A stretch of DNA of 8,493 nt, from positions 1-8,493 of the forward strand of contig JAWXBI010000216.1 in the NCBI GenBank assembly GCA_034439915.1. The letters are read 5' to 3'. Below the pieces are notes generated by a model. The model was not told where the DNA came from and did not search any database. It worked only from the letters and a program-made list of their open reading frames with translations. This stretch comes from JADJLQ01 sp034439915. Its GTDB lineage: Bacteria > Bacteroidota > Bacteroidia > Chitinophagales > Saprospiraceae. Shown in pieces: positions 1 through 6,919 of this stretch (position 1 is the stretch's first letter; each line of letters begins with the position of its first letter). A program made the translations under genes and the position numbers.

Positions 1-4
1 GCTA

Positions 5-129
5 AGGTTGAGCCCCGATCCATCGGGGGAGGTTGAGGTTGAGCCCCGATCCATCGGGGGAGGTTGAGGCTGAGCCCCGATCCATCGGGGGAGGTTGAGG
101 TTGAGCCCCGATCCATCGGGGGAGGTTGA
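5..129. repeat. 31-bp tandem repeat array, four copies, each with a hairpin
   Basis: Four head-to-tail copies start at 10, 41, 72 and 103, exactly 31 bp apart; a partial flank precedes the first and the last is cut off at 129. Each unit joins a palindromic core, CCCCGATCCATCGGGG (stem CCCCGA/TCGGGG with a 4-base loop), to a purine-rich GAGGTTGAGGTT linker. The copies are almost identical; I see one change, a C for T at 70. Uniform spacing with no unique sequence between copies makes this a minisatellite, not a CRISPR. Each core could fold as RNA or cruciform DNA. No gene overlaps it; the nearest is the 3' end of the P460-like gene about 300 bp away. Function unknown. Confidence 0.93.
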
Positions 130-423
130 CCCAGACTTGACTTTCGGGCTTTCCGTCTTTCAAACTAAATCATTTCAAGCCTGGTGCTATGTTAAATCTA
201 ATAGGTCGTATTTCCCACGACGACAGCGATAGCGCTGCGAGCACAAAGAGCGAAGACCACACTAAATAATCGGAACGGTGCAGCGACAAAGAATTCCTTT
301 TGTATATTTTTCGACACAACATTGCAACGCAGTTTCGCTGCTCGTCGGTCGTCGCTCACGTTGCTCAACTTTCGTCGCTCGCTGAGGGGGTATTTAATCC
401 GTCAATACATGCTTAACTTGACA
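130..423. other. Non-coding stretch with GCGAC/GCGAGC-rich segments
   Basis: No gene is supported here. Two GC-rich segments, about 219-258 and 333-386, are full of short GCGA/CGAC-type words (for example GACAGCGATAGCGCTGCGAG on the plus strand at the first). The second carries similar words on the minus strand, so they form a loose, imperfect inverted pair around an A/T-rich centre. They could be worn copies of an intergenic repeat. I see no tRNA, no protein remnant and no convincing promoter. Confidence 0.4.
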
Positions 424-921
424 CTAGTGCAAATCAAAAGACCGGGTAAAATCCCGGTTCGTACTCCTTCCATGACAACCAGTACATCCTGACCCTGCTT
501 TATTGAGAGAATACACTACCTTGCCCGAAGGGCCATACTCAGCCCATAACCAACCGGAGGCAGATTGATTGTGAGATGGAAGCTTCATCATTGGAATTAA
601 TAACTGGAGGGTATTACCGCTGTATACTTCTTTCAATACAATGGACGAATCCGGAAAACTAACTCCGGTGGGTAGCTTTCCGCTGGCATCCAGGACTGAA
701 GCGGCTTTGGCGTTGAACCTCAGCTTAAAACTGCCATGCGGGCTATCACCAGCTCCATTCAATAACGTATTGGACCCTTTATAATAAACGAAGTTATTGT
801 TCTGCACCAAGGAAAACAACGTATCATCATCGATACCGGAAGGATCCGGATCCTTTTCACATTGAGAAAGTAAGATCACTGAACAAACTAATAATAGGAT
901 AGGCAGATTGCGGAATTTCAT
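424..921 (-). CDS. Cytochrome P460-like haem-binding lipoprotein
   Basis: A 165-residue protein starting at an ATG (919-921). Residues 1-20 are a lipoprotein signal peptide ending in the lipobox LLSQ-C, so Cys21 is the likely lipidated residue and the mature protein is anchored in a membrane facing the periplasm or outside. After an acidic linker (EKDPDPSGIDDD), the body has the pattern of small P460-type domains: an HGSFKLRFN strand, GKLPTGVSFPDSS, then GWLWAEYGPSGK and a C-terminal haem motif CTGCH (146-150), followed by RDF in place of the usual DY(V)F. The family holds c-type haem and in some members oxidises small nitrogen compounds. I cannot see whether the lysine-haem crosslink of true P460 is present, so substrate and activity are unknown. 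The gene starts 20 bp after the stop of the giant FG-GAP lipoprotein and is probably cotranscribed with it. No Shine-Dalgarno sequence is visible. It ends in TAG, showing that TAG is a normal stop here. Confidence 0.82.
   Translation of the reverse strand: MKFRNLPILLLVCSVILLSQCEKDPDPSGIDDDTLFSLVQNNNFVYYKGSNTLLNGAGDSPHGSFKLRFNAKAASVLDASGKLPTGVSFPDSSIVLKEVYSGNTLQLLIPMMKLPSHNQSASGWLWAEYGPSGKVVYSLNKAGSGCTGCHGRSTNRDFTRSFDLH
431..458 (-). terminator. Possible intrinsic terminator overlapping the end of the P460-like gene
   Basis: Positions 441-458 form a perfect inverted repeat, ACCGGG-TAAAAT-CCCGGT (6-bp stem, 6-base loop). Read on the minus strand it is followed by CTTTTGATTT, a T-rich run. This is the shape of an intrinsic terminator, but it lies inside the last codons, just before the TAG at 424-426. 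It may simply be coding sequence that happens to pair. Confidence 0.33.
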
Positions 922-941
922 AAACTTAAAACGTTCAAATA

Positions 942-3900
942 TTAATAATGTTGATTATTTATCATTTTAAAAATGACCGGTTTGCCATTGTTTATTGCAG
1001 CCGTAATATACTGCGTTTTCCCTATGGTCAATTTATAGAGTTTACGCAGTTCCTGATGGCCTGCCAGTTCCTGATGCCGGTAATTAAATTCATGTGAACT
1101 GTTTTGTATAAATACAGATAGTCCCTGGGCCATATAACTGCCGATTTCCGGTTTTGATGCACTAAAATTGCCTCCCAACAGCAAATCGGGCAAATTGTCC
1201 CCATTCAGGTCTTCAATACAAATCGAAAATACCGGTGCAAGCTGGGCCTCCATAGGCAAAGGGATTATCGAAAATGTTTTCCCTTGATTTAAAAAAATCG
1301 TGGTCGCACCGGTATTGCAATTCAGTTTGATGGCGGGGTCCAACTGTGCCGGACTGAATATATCCTCCATGGTTTGATTTTTATAACTTTCAAAACGCAG
1401 GTATTTTTTTTTCAATCCAGGCATCTGGCTGACCAGGTCCTGTCTCAATGTCAGGGGATATGTTTTGTCACCATTAAACACCGATAAAATTTGTTCTGCG
1501 GATCCATTTTGATCAAAATCATTGATCGTCAATCGGGCAGGTTGTGCGGGGCTGGATTTAATCCGGGTATTCAAACCCCAATTGCCCGCTACGAAATCCT
1601 GGTCGCCATCATTATCCAGATCGGCAGCACGTATAGTTTGCCACAATCCTGAAGTTTCTTCCAGTCCAAATTCAGCGGTGGCATTGTTGAAAGAATTATT
1701 TTGATTCATCAGGATCGTCACCGGCATCCATTCTCCTACAATGATCAAATCCTGATCTTTGTCACCATCTACATCGGCCCAGGCAGCGTCGGTGATTAAA
1801 CCTATTTTATTTAATGCGCGTATGGACATGGCGGTATATTTCCCTCGACCATCATTTTGAAGAATATATCCATTACACGGCACTCCATAATTGAATGGAA
1901 CTAACCGAATGCCGACAAACAGGTCCATATCACCATCCCGATCAAAATCACAGGGTTTGACACAACTGCTGCTCTCAAAATTGTAGGTTGGGAGAATTTG
2001 TTCCGATCGTTTGAAGTTTCCTTTGCCATCATTGATGTATAAACGGTCGCCGAGGAGTGAAGATCCGTTCGGTACTTCATTACCACCGGAACAAACATAA
2101 AGATCCTGATCACCATCGCCATCGGCATCCAAGGCGGCTGCATCGGTATCTTCAGAACCTTTATCTGCTTCAAATGCCGGAACCGGTTTTTTAATAAATG
2201 ATCCGTTTTTTTGCTGGAGGTAAAGGGATGAGGAGGCATTCATCGCATTACCCAGGTAAATATCGTCCAGCTGATCCCCGTTAAAATCTGCTACCGTCAT
2301 AGCCGGTCCTTCACGGGAAACCATATGAAATAATAACCGATCGCGTTCAAAATCGTTAAATACATTTTCCTGGTGGACAAAATCAAGGCCGGGCACGGTG
2401 ACTGCAATTAAAAAATTGTTGGGCTGTCTGGTTGAGCCAACAAATGGATTTAGATTTTCATCCCGACTCAGTTTGATGACCTGATTGGTGGGAGTTGCAC
2501 CTAAGGATTGAAAATGTCCATCGGGCCAGGAAAGGTGGATAGAGTCTACCACCGTTATATTCCCCAATCCAAATAAGGGCCTGGGGTCTACACAAGATTC
2601 GAAACCACGCATAGGATGGACTTCCTGGAAAAATTTTTGCCGGTCTTTAAACAGCGTGATTTGAGTTCCGATGGCTTTGGTGTTTTTGCCCTTACCGGTG
2701 AGGTCAAACTGCAGAAAATGGCGGTTAGGTTTATCGTTTGTAGTATTACGGTATACAAAACCGGGCATGCTCACATTGTTGACCACCAGGTCGGGGTCGC
2801 CGTCATTGTCCAGATCTCCATAAGCTGAACCATTGGAAAATGAGGGTTCTGCCAGGCCCCATTCTTTAGCCTGGTTTTTAAAAGTCAGGTCACCTCCATT
2901 TTTGAATGCATAGTTTGGGATCTTTTCCGATGGAATCGCATCGATAAGTTTGAGAATAACCTGGTTTTCTTTTTTCATCAGGCCCAGGATGGTTTCAGGG
3001 TCGTTGTACAGGTTGAGATAATCCTGATCCGTCAGGTCCTTATAAATTCCATTGGCCACAAAAATATCCTTGAACCCATCCATATCAAGATCACAGATCA
3101 GGGCGCCCCAGCTCCAATCTGTGGCATAAACACCTGCATACCGGCTGATCTCGCTGAACTTAAGATTGCCCCGATTCCATTGAAAAGCATTGCGGATAAA
3201 CTGGTGGTGGTAACCGGTCTGTACATTGCGTTGGTACTTTTCCCAGTTTTCAAACGTGGTTTTGGTTTTATACCGCGCATCGGTTTCCGGCAGCATGTCG
3301 GTGACAAAGATTTCGGGCAGTCCGTCATTGTCTGCATCGGCCATATCGGCTCCCATGCTGTTGAGGCTGATTTCAGACATAGCGGATTCAATAGATTCTT
3401 TGAATGTTCCGTTTTTTTGGTTGAGATATAAATAATCGCGCTCAAAAAAATCATTGCTCACGTAGAGATCAGGCCAGGTATCCCCGTTCAAATCGCCAAC
3501 ACTTACCCCAAGACCAAAACCAATAGCGCTGGAATAGATGCCCGCTTGCTGACTGACATTGACAAAATGGCCATCGTCATTACGCAGGAGTTTGTTGCCA
3601 CCGAGCGTATCGGGGATCAGGCGTTGATCTTTTCGGAGATCATAGGCACCCACCGTGCGGATCGAGTTGTTTAATAAATAACAATCCAGGTCGCCATCCC
3701 GGTCGTAGTCAAAAAATGCGGCATGGCTGGATAAGCCTATAATATTGAGGCCATAGGCGGCGGATTGTTCTGTAAAACTCAGGTCTTTGTTGTTGATAAA
3801 AAGTTCATTGTGCCGGTTGGCGCCTCCGGGTTTTCCCGATTTACAAACATAGATATCCTGCCAGCCGTCACCATTGATATCGACAAAGGCCACTCCGCTT

Positions 3901-4253
3901 GACCAGACTCCGGCGCAGGCTACGCTGGCCTTTTCAGTGATGTCTTCAAATTTAAAATTGCCTTTATTGAGGTAAAGTTTATTATCCACCTGGTTGCCGC
4001 AGAAATAAATATCCAGTAAGCCATCGTTGTTGATATCGCCCAGGCCCACACCGCCACCGTTGTAAAAATTGCGATAAGTATAGGGATTAAAATCTTCGGT
4101 ATAGTGGAGATCGTTGGAGAATTTGATGCCTGTAGACGAATGGGGGAGAAGTTGAAAAAGAGGATTGTCGGATTTGTTGGTATTCTGCTCAGATGGCCTA
4201 CAGGCCAATAAGCTTATGAGGCCGATCCAGGATAAAATCCGAATTTTCCACAT
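942..4253 (-). CDS. Giant FG-GAP/VCBS repeat lipoprotein with central ASPIC/UnbV domain
   Basis: I chose the ATG at 4251-4253 (1103 residues), not the TTG at 4272-4274, because it gives a compact signal peptide, MWKIRILSWIGLISLLA-C, with lipidation at Cys18. The mature protein has fourteen DxDxDGxxD-type Ca-binding loops. Seven lie before the central domain, near residues 73, 125, 182, 254, 306, 388 and 480 (for example DINNDGLLDIYF, DLDNDGDPDLVV). Seven lie after it, near 656, 709, 769, 827, 878, 912 and 1015; the 912 loop, DFDQNGSAEQ, is degenerate. Between them, about 510-595, is an ASPIC/UnbV domain (NRHFLQFDLTGKG, AIGTQITLF, FGLG, LSWPDG). FG-GAP repeats normally build beta-propellers, so two propellers around one ASPIC/UnbV module are likely. 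The exact role of this family is unknown; surface binding or scaffolding, possibly of polysaccharide or partner proteins, is inference. No SusC/SusD pair is in the window. The P460-like gene follows after 20 bp. A repeat cluster separates it from the solute-binding gene upstream, so it may have its own promoter, which I could not identify. Confidence 0.93.
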   Translation of the reverse strand: MWKIRILSWIGLISLLACRPSEQNTNKSDNPLFQLLPHSSTGIKFSNDLHYTEDFNPYTYRNFYNGGGVGLGDINNDGLLDIYFCGNQVDNKLYLNKGNFKFEDITEKASVACAGVWSSGVAFVDINGDGWQDIYVCKSGKPGGANRHNELFINNKDLSFTEQSAAYGLNIIGLSSHAAFFDYDRDGDLDCYLLNNSIRTVGAYDLRKDQRLIPDTLGGNKLLRNDDGHFVNVSQQAGIYSSAIGFGLGVSVGDLNGDTWPDLYVSNDFFERDYLYLNQKNGTFKESIESAMSEISLNSMGADMADADNDGLPEIFVTDMLPETDARYKTKTTFENWEKYQRNVQTGYHHQFIRNAFQWNRGNLKFSEISRYAGVYATDWSWGALICDLDMDGFKDIFVANGIYKDLTDQDYLNLYNDPETILGLMKKENQVILKLIDAIPSEKIPNYAFKNGGDLTFKNQAKEWGLAEPSFSNGSAYGDLDNDGDPDLVVNNVSMPGFVYRNTTNDKPNRHFLQFDLTGKGKNTKAIGTQITLFKDRQKFFQEVHPMRGFESCVDPRPLFGLGNITVVDSIHLSWPDGHFQSLGATPTNQVIKLSRDENLNPFVGSTRQPNNFLIAVTVPGLDFVHQENVFNDFERDRLLFHMVSREGPAMTVADFNGDQLDDIYLGNAMNASSSLYLQQKNGSFIKKPVPAFEADKGSEDTDAAALDADGDGDQDLYVCSGGNEVPNGSSLLGDRLYINDGKGNFKRSEQILPTYNFESSSCVKPCDFDRDGDMDLFVGIRLVPFNYGVPCNGYILQNDGRGKYTAMSIRALNKIGLITDAAWADVDGDKDQDLIIVGEWMPVTILMNQNNSFNNATAEFGLEETSGLWQTIRAADLDNDGDQDFVAGNWGLNTRIKSSPAQPARLTINDFDQNGSAEQILSVFNGDKTYPLTLRQDLVSQMPGLKKKYLRFESYKNQTMEDIFSPAQLDPAIKLNCNTGATTIFLNQGKTFSIIPLPMEAQLAPVFSICIEDLNGDNLPDLLLGGNFSASKPEIGSYMAQGLSVFIQNSSHEFNYRHQELAGHQELRKLYKLTIGKTQYITAAINNGKPVIFKMINNQHY

Positions 4254-4294
4254 CGAGTCTTGATTGGGATGCAAGTTAAGATTCTTCGTGGGAT

Positions 4295-4439
4295 CCGGTT
4301 ACTTTAGGCGGCTGATGCTTCGGCCTCCTCCTAAAGTCAAAGTGTCGGGACGTCCCCGAATAATGTCGACTCGTCCTCGCCTAAAGTCGAGATATCCGGT
4401 TCCTTTAGTCGACCGAAGTCTCGGCCCTCGCGTAAGGTT
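4295..4439. repeat. Cluster of palindromic (REP-like) intergenic repeats
   Basis: Two units about 44 bp long, at 4295-4338 and 4396-4439, start with CCGGTT(A/C)CTTTAG and match at roughly 31 of 44 positions. The first folds as CTTTAGG (4302-4308) with CCTAAAG (4330-4336). Between them are a perfect 10-bp palindrome GGGACGTCCC (4347-4356) and the pair CTAAAG (4381-4386)/CTTTAG (4403-4408). The cluster fills most of the gap between the solute-binding gene and the giant lipoprotein gene. Related units lie at 5757-5800, 6555-6621 and 7736-7797. It could separate two transcripts or protect a mRNA end; neither is shown. Confidence 0.72.
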
Positions 4440-4496
4440 GCAGGATCCAGTTGAAAGTTTCTGGTAGCCCTACAATGAAACGAGGTGTCACCAGGC

Positions 4497-5708
4497 TTAC
4501 CCGCCTGATTTGCCTACCAATTTCCATACATAGCTACCGCCTTCTTTAATTATACTAAAATAGTCAAAAGTGCCGTCAGCCCGGTCACCTGCAGCATCCA
4601 GCGCACCGGCACCAATAATACCGCTATAGACATTAGCTTGTTCAACAAAAAGTGATTTGAGTTTAGCAAATCCATCTGTAGTGCCATTGTTTGCTTCGAT
4701 GGTATAGGCTATAGTCCATAGGGCATCGTAAGCCGCTAAAGCAAATGCGTCGGGTTCAATGCCGGTCTTGGCTCTGATGAGGGCGGCAATGGGTTTCCAT
4801 TTGGCCTCAGTGGCCACTGGTAAACCAAATGAAGGCGCAAAAAAACCTGTCTTAATTACAAATTCAGCTACGACCGGATTGTTTATAAATGCAGTACTTA
4901 AAACTACACCATCACCCCCAAACCATTTGACCCCGCTTAAAACCGGGTCAGCAGCCGCCAGCTTGAAAATCTCAATGCCTTCATCAAACGAGGCCAGATA
5001 GACACCCGCTTTATCCACTCCATAAGCAGTAATGAAGATGTTGAGCTGGGATTTTATGGATGCAACAACACTTGTATAATCTGTCAGTGTAGTTGCATAA
5101 GGGGTGATCGCCAACGTTTGTCCGCCTTTAGCTGTAAATGCTGCGCCGGTAGATGTTTGCAGGCCTTTGTTGCCAGCATCATCCCTGGCCACAGTAACCA
5201 GGCCTTTAAATCCACTTTTGGAGATGGTCGCCGCCATGGCAGCTCCTTCGATTTTATCTGAGGGGCAGAACCGAAAAATAGCATCGCCGGCTACCGCTAA
5301 ACTACCTGCTGTACTACTTTGACTAATGACAATAGTTTCTGCCACGTCGCTAAGCGGTTTTATCGCGGCAAGCTCTGCGCTGGACTGAGGACCGATAATA
5401 AAACTTATTTTATCGGCAATGGCCTCGGTAAAAAGTGTTTTTGCACGATCGATTTCCAACTTGGTGTCTGATACAGAAACCGCAATTTTAAAACCGGATT
5501 TTTTGTCCGTTAAATAGTTATTGATGTATTCAGCGGCGAGATCTAAGGCTGCCTGGGAGGTAATACCCAAGGTAGACCAGTTGCCTGTTAAGGAGAAAAG
5601 TCCTCTGACATTAATGGTCTGTTGGGAAGTAGAACCTTCCTTTTGGCAGGCAATAAGGACAATCAGGGTGGCAATTACGGCCACAAAGGGAACAAAAAAT
5701 CTTTTCAT
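4497..5708 (-). CDS. ABC-type solute-binding lipoprotein, LivJ/Peripla_BP_6 family
   Basis: A 403-residue protein starting at an ATG (5706-5708). Residues 1-20 are a lipoprotein signal peptide with lipobox VLIA-C (Cys21). The rest follows the type I periplasmic binding-protein plan for branched-chain amino acid-like ligands: VRGLFSLTGNWSTLG near 34-48, then AALDLAAEYIN, DTKLEIDRAKTLFTEAI (81-97), ISFIIGPQSSAELAA (101-115), the hinge region VISQSSTAGSL, IFRFCPSD (144-151), a second lobe with VTVARDDAGNKGLQ, and AFALAAYDALWTIAYTIE near 321-338. The length fits the family. Such proteins capture a small solute and hand it to an ABC permease; some act as sensory receptors instead. No permease or ATPase gene lies in the window, so it is an orphan here and its ligand is unknown. 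It is monocistronic or heads a transcript reading into the repeat cluster; a -7-like box lies about 33 bp upstream of the start. Confidence 0.9.
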   Translation of the reverse strand: MKRFFVPFVAVIATLIVLIACQKEGSTSQQTINVRGLFSLTGNWSTLGITSQAALDLAAEYINNYLTDKKSGFKIAVSVSDTKLEIDRAKTLFTEAIADKISFIIGPQSSAELAAIKPLSDVAETIVISQSSTAGSLAVAGDAIFRFCPSDKIEGAAMAATISKSGFKGLVTVARDDAGNKGLQTSTGAAFTAKGGQTLAITPYATTLTDYTSVVASIKSQLNIFITAYGVDKAGVYLASFDEGIEIFKLAAADPVLSGVKWFGGDGVVLSTAFINNPVVAEFVIKTGFFAPSFGLPVATEAKWKPIAALIRAKTGIEPDAFALAAYDALWTIAYTIEANNGTTDGFAKLKSLFVEQANVYSGIIGAGALDAAGDRADGTFDYFSIIKEGGSYVWKLVGKSGG

Positions 5709-5741
5709 TATAAAATTAGGTGCGGTTTAAGAAATAGCTGG

Positions 5742-5749
5742 CAAAAATA
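5742..5749 (-). promoter_or_regulatory. Candidate Bacteroidota -7 promoter box for the solute-binding gene
   Basis: Read on the minus strand this is TATTTTTG, an exact fit to the Bacteroidota -7 consensus TAnnTTTG, ending 33 bp before the ATG at 5708. I could not find a convincing -33 TTG partner, so the call rests on the one box and its position. Confidence 0.42.
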
Positions 5750-5756
5750 CGTTTCT

Positions 5757-5800
5757 TCTGGCGTCCGATCATAAGTGTCGGATCATCGGCCCCCGCCTGA
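5757..5800. repeat. Palindromic repeat unit (same family as 7736-7797)
   Basis: A hairpin-forming unit, GGCG..GCC at its ends with TCCGA/TCGGA inside. It matches the reverse complement of the unit near 7740-7785 at about 35 of 42 positions. The core AAGTGTCGGATCATCGGCCC at 5773-5792 is identical, in inverted orientation, to 7747-7766. It lies just upstream of the candidate promoter of the solute-binding gene. Confidence 0.78.
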
Positions 5801-5890
5801 GGGCGCACGACAGATTGCACTTAGGTTAGGTTCGTGCGACTAAATTTATTCGGTCGGGCTTTGGCAATATGTGCAATTTGTCGTGCACCC
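5801..5890. repeat. Long inverted repeat with 20-bp arms
   Basis: The left arm GGGCGCACGACAGATTGCAC (5801-5820) pairs with the right arm GTGCAATTTGTCGTGCACCC (5871-5890) at 18 of 20 positions, with a 50-bp loop. Part of the left arm, CGCACGA (5804-5810), can instead pair with TCGTGCG (5832-5838) inside the loop, so two alternative folds exist. It adjoins the palindromic repeat at 5757-5800 and lies between the end of the damaged toxin gene and the start of the solute-binding gene. Its purpose is unknown; terminator, cruciform or a small transposable-like unit are options. Confidence 0.7.
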
Positions 5891-5951
5891 CTCGCCTGAA
5901 AGGGCAAGTAAACCATAATTTTTCTGGCAACATTTAACTACCAGAATACGA

Positions 5952-6260
5952 TCAGATTTCATGCTTCATCATATTAGCAACGCCAGAATTGCGGTTGAAA
6001 GCTTTATTGGTATGCATCTTTTCGATTCCTGATAATGAGGATATTGATTCTACTTTTAACATCATCCATGGAGTAAATAATTCTAAAATTTCCACTCCTA
6101 CCCGAAAAAAATCCTCCGGGCCTTTTAGTTTTAAATATCCTTTGGGTCTGGGATTAAATTGAAGAGCATCAATGCAAGTGATAATTTTCTGGATTTCGGA
6201 TTTCTGAAATTTGTATAATTCTTTCTCTGCTGATGCCGTAAGAATCACGTTGTAGCTCAT
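5952..6260 (-). pseudogene. RelE/ParE-family toxin gene with a frameshift
   Basis: The first 55 codons from the ATG at 6258-6260 encode a normal RelE/ParE toxin start: MSYNVILTASAEKELYKF, FNPRPKGYLKLKG, DFFRV. In family members the next part is R-V-G-N-(Y/F)-R-I-I-Y. Here that sequence continues in the -1 frame from about 6091-6095 as G-N-F-R-I-I-Y-S and later INILIIRNRKDAY, ending at a TAA at 6004-6006. Adding one base near GTGGA would restore an 85-residue toxin of the usual length. As written, the starting frame runs on to 5952 with an unrelated C-terminus of about 46 residues, giving 102 in all. Intact members cleave mRNA on the ribosome or poison gyrase; this one probably cannot, having lost its C-terminal strands. 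It starts 1 bp after the stop of its antitoxin gene. A sequencing error in the short G run is the main alternative to true loss. Confidence 0.85.
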
Positions 6261-6261
6261 A

Positions 6262-6441
6262 TTAATTTTTCTTTTTGAGCACGGCTTTTACTCCAGCCCA
6301 ACGCTTAGTTGGTTCATCTTTTCTTTTTACAGCAAGAGAATAATCATAAAAGTCTTCCCATAGTTTTCGGTTTTTCTTCAAATCAATTTGAACTGCAATT
6401 TTTTCATTGCTTTCATCTGTCAAATATGAAACTCCTTTCAT
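6262..6441 (-). CDS. Antitoxin of the RelE/ParE toxin pair, 59 residues
   Basis: A small gene, ATG at 6439-6441, stop TAA at 6262-6264, encoding 59 residues that begin MKGVSYLTDESNEKIAVQID and end in a basic tail, VKAVLKKKN. The reading frame upstream reaches a stop without another ATG, so the start is firm. The stop is 1 bp from the toxin ATG, the tight antitoxin-then-toxin order typical of type II pairs. The sequence resembles the small Bacteroidota antitoxins found before RelE-like toxins: an N-terminal MKGVSYLTD, a middle helical stretch rich in Lys/Glu/Asp, and RKDEPT followed by a short C-terminal helix. No DNA-binding fold can be assigned by eye. It should neutralise the toxin by binding it and may repress its own promoter, which would lie in the A/T-rich DNA just right of 6441. 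It looks intact although the toxin does not. Confidence 0.8.
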   Translation of the reverse strand: MKGVSYLTDESNEKIAVQIDLKKNRKLWEDFYDYSLAVKRKDEPTKRWAGVKAVLKKKN

Positions 6442-6554
6442 AAGTATAAAAATTTTATATAAAACTAAAGATTAATAGGCAATGTCAATCGGTATTCATG
6501 GACCCATTTTAGTCATTATCGCTTCTTTAACCAATCCTGTGGAAAAGAAAACAA

Positions 6555-6621
6555 CCGGGTTACTTCAGGCGGCCTGTCAGATGATCTAACCTATCTGATC
6601 GAATCTGTCGGCCCATGCCTT
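6555..6621. repeat. Diverged palindromic repeat unit
   Basis: It starts CCGGGTTACTTCAGGCGGCC, close to the CCGGTTACTTTAGGCGGC of the unit at 4295. It folds on itself: AGGC with GCCT, GGCC with GGCC, CAGAT with ATCTG and GATC with GATC around a short centre at about 6586-6596. This is a worn member of the same family as those at 4295, 5757 and 7736, lying upstream of the antitoxin gene. Confidence 0.55.
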
Positions 6622-6656
6622 AATTGGAATAGAAGACTTTTAATCAACTACTTTTC

Positions 6657-6777
6657 TTAGATTGATTTTACTAAGATATTATAGTCCTCATGAGATCCAA
6701 TCCAAAACCAAATCATTTACCTCATTTTCGAGAACAATCAAAAACCGAACATATTATCTTGCTTTGCGTAAGGCAAA
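6657..6777 (-). pseudogene. Relic of a second RelE-like toxin gene (C-terminal part)
   Basis: Reading leftward from 6777, the pieces FALRKAR, then a TAA (6754-6756), then YVRFLIVLENEVN, then after a one-base frame change near 6711-6719 IWFWIGSHEDYNILVKSI and a stop (6657-6659). The last piece is the signature end of a RelE-like subfamily whose members finish in (V/I)WFWIGSH(E/D)DYD; the earlier pieces fit its R-x-YRAL-V strand. So about 40 residues of a toxin survive, broken by one stop and one frameshift, with no recognisable N-terminus and no antitoxin. It is a different subfamily from the toxin at 5952-6260. DNA from 6778 to 6919 is A/T-rich and shows only an uncharacterised open stretch. 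The family call rests on one strong motif and one weaker one. Confidence 0.5.
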
Positions 6778-6919
6778 GTTAAATATATCAAACATATTGG
6801 ATTCTGCTTTCGAAAACCTAAGAGAACTCATGAAATACTGAAATATATTCGAAAACCAACTTCCTTCAAACCAACTGTTAGCGGTTGTATTTTTTTGATT
6901 TTTGTCTCAACGCAGGGAT

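Noticed and set aside
5..129. CRISPR array
   Set aside because: Copies abut with a strict 31-bp period and no unique spacers; there are no cas genes.
1522..3454. Several open frames on either strand inside the giant lipoprotein gene
   Set aside because: They overlap a 1103-residue gene with clear domains, have no recognisable motifs, and arise from its repetitive Asp/Gly codons.
4254..4274. Seven-residue N-terminal extension of the giant lipoprotein from a TTG
   Set aside because: The ATG at 4251-4253 directly begins a good lipoprotein signal peptide; the extension adds a charged lead with no support.
6105..6111. Programmed -1 frameshift in the toxin gene at the run of seven Ts
   Set aside because: Slipping there would give S-G-R-S in place of the conserved R-V-x-V before G-N-F-R. 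A one-base loss near 6091-6095 fits the family better, and no use of frameshifting is known for these toxins.
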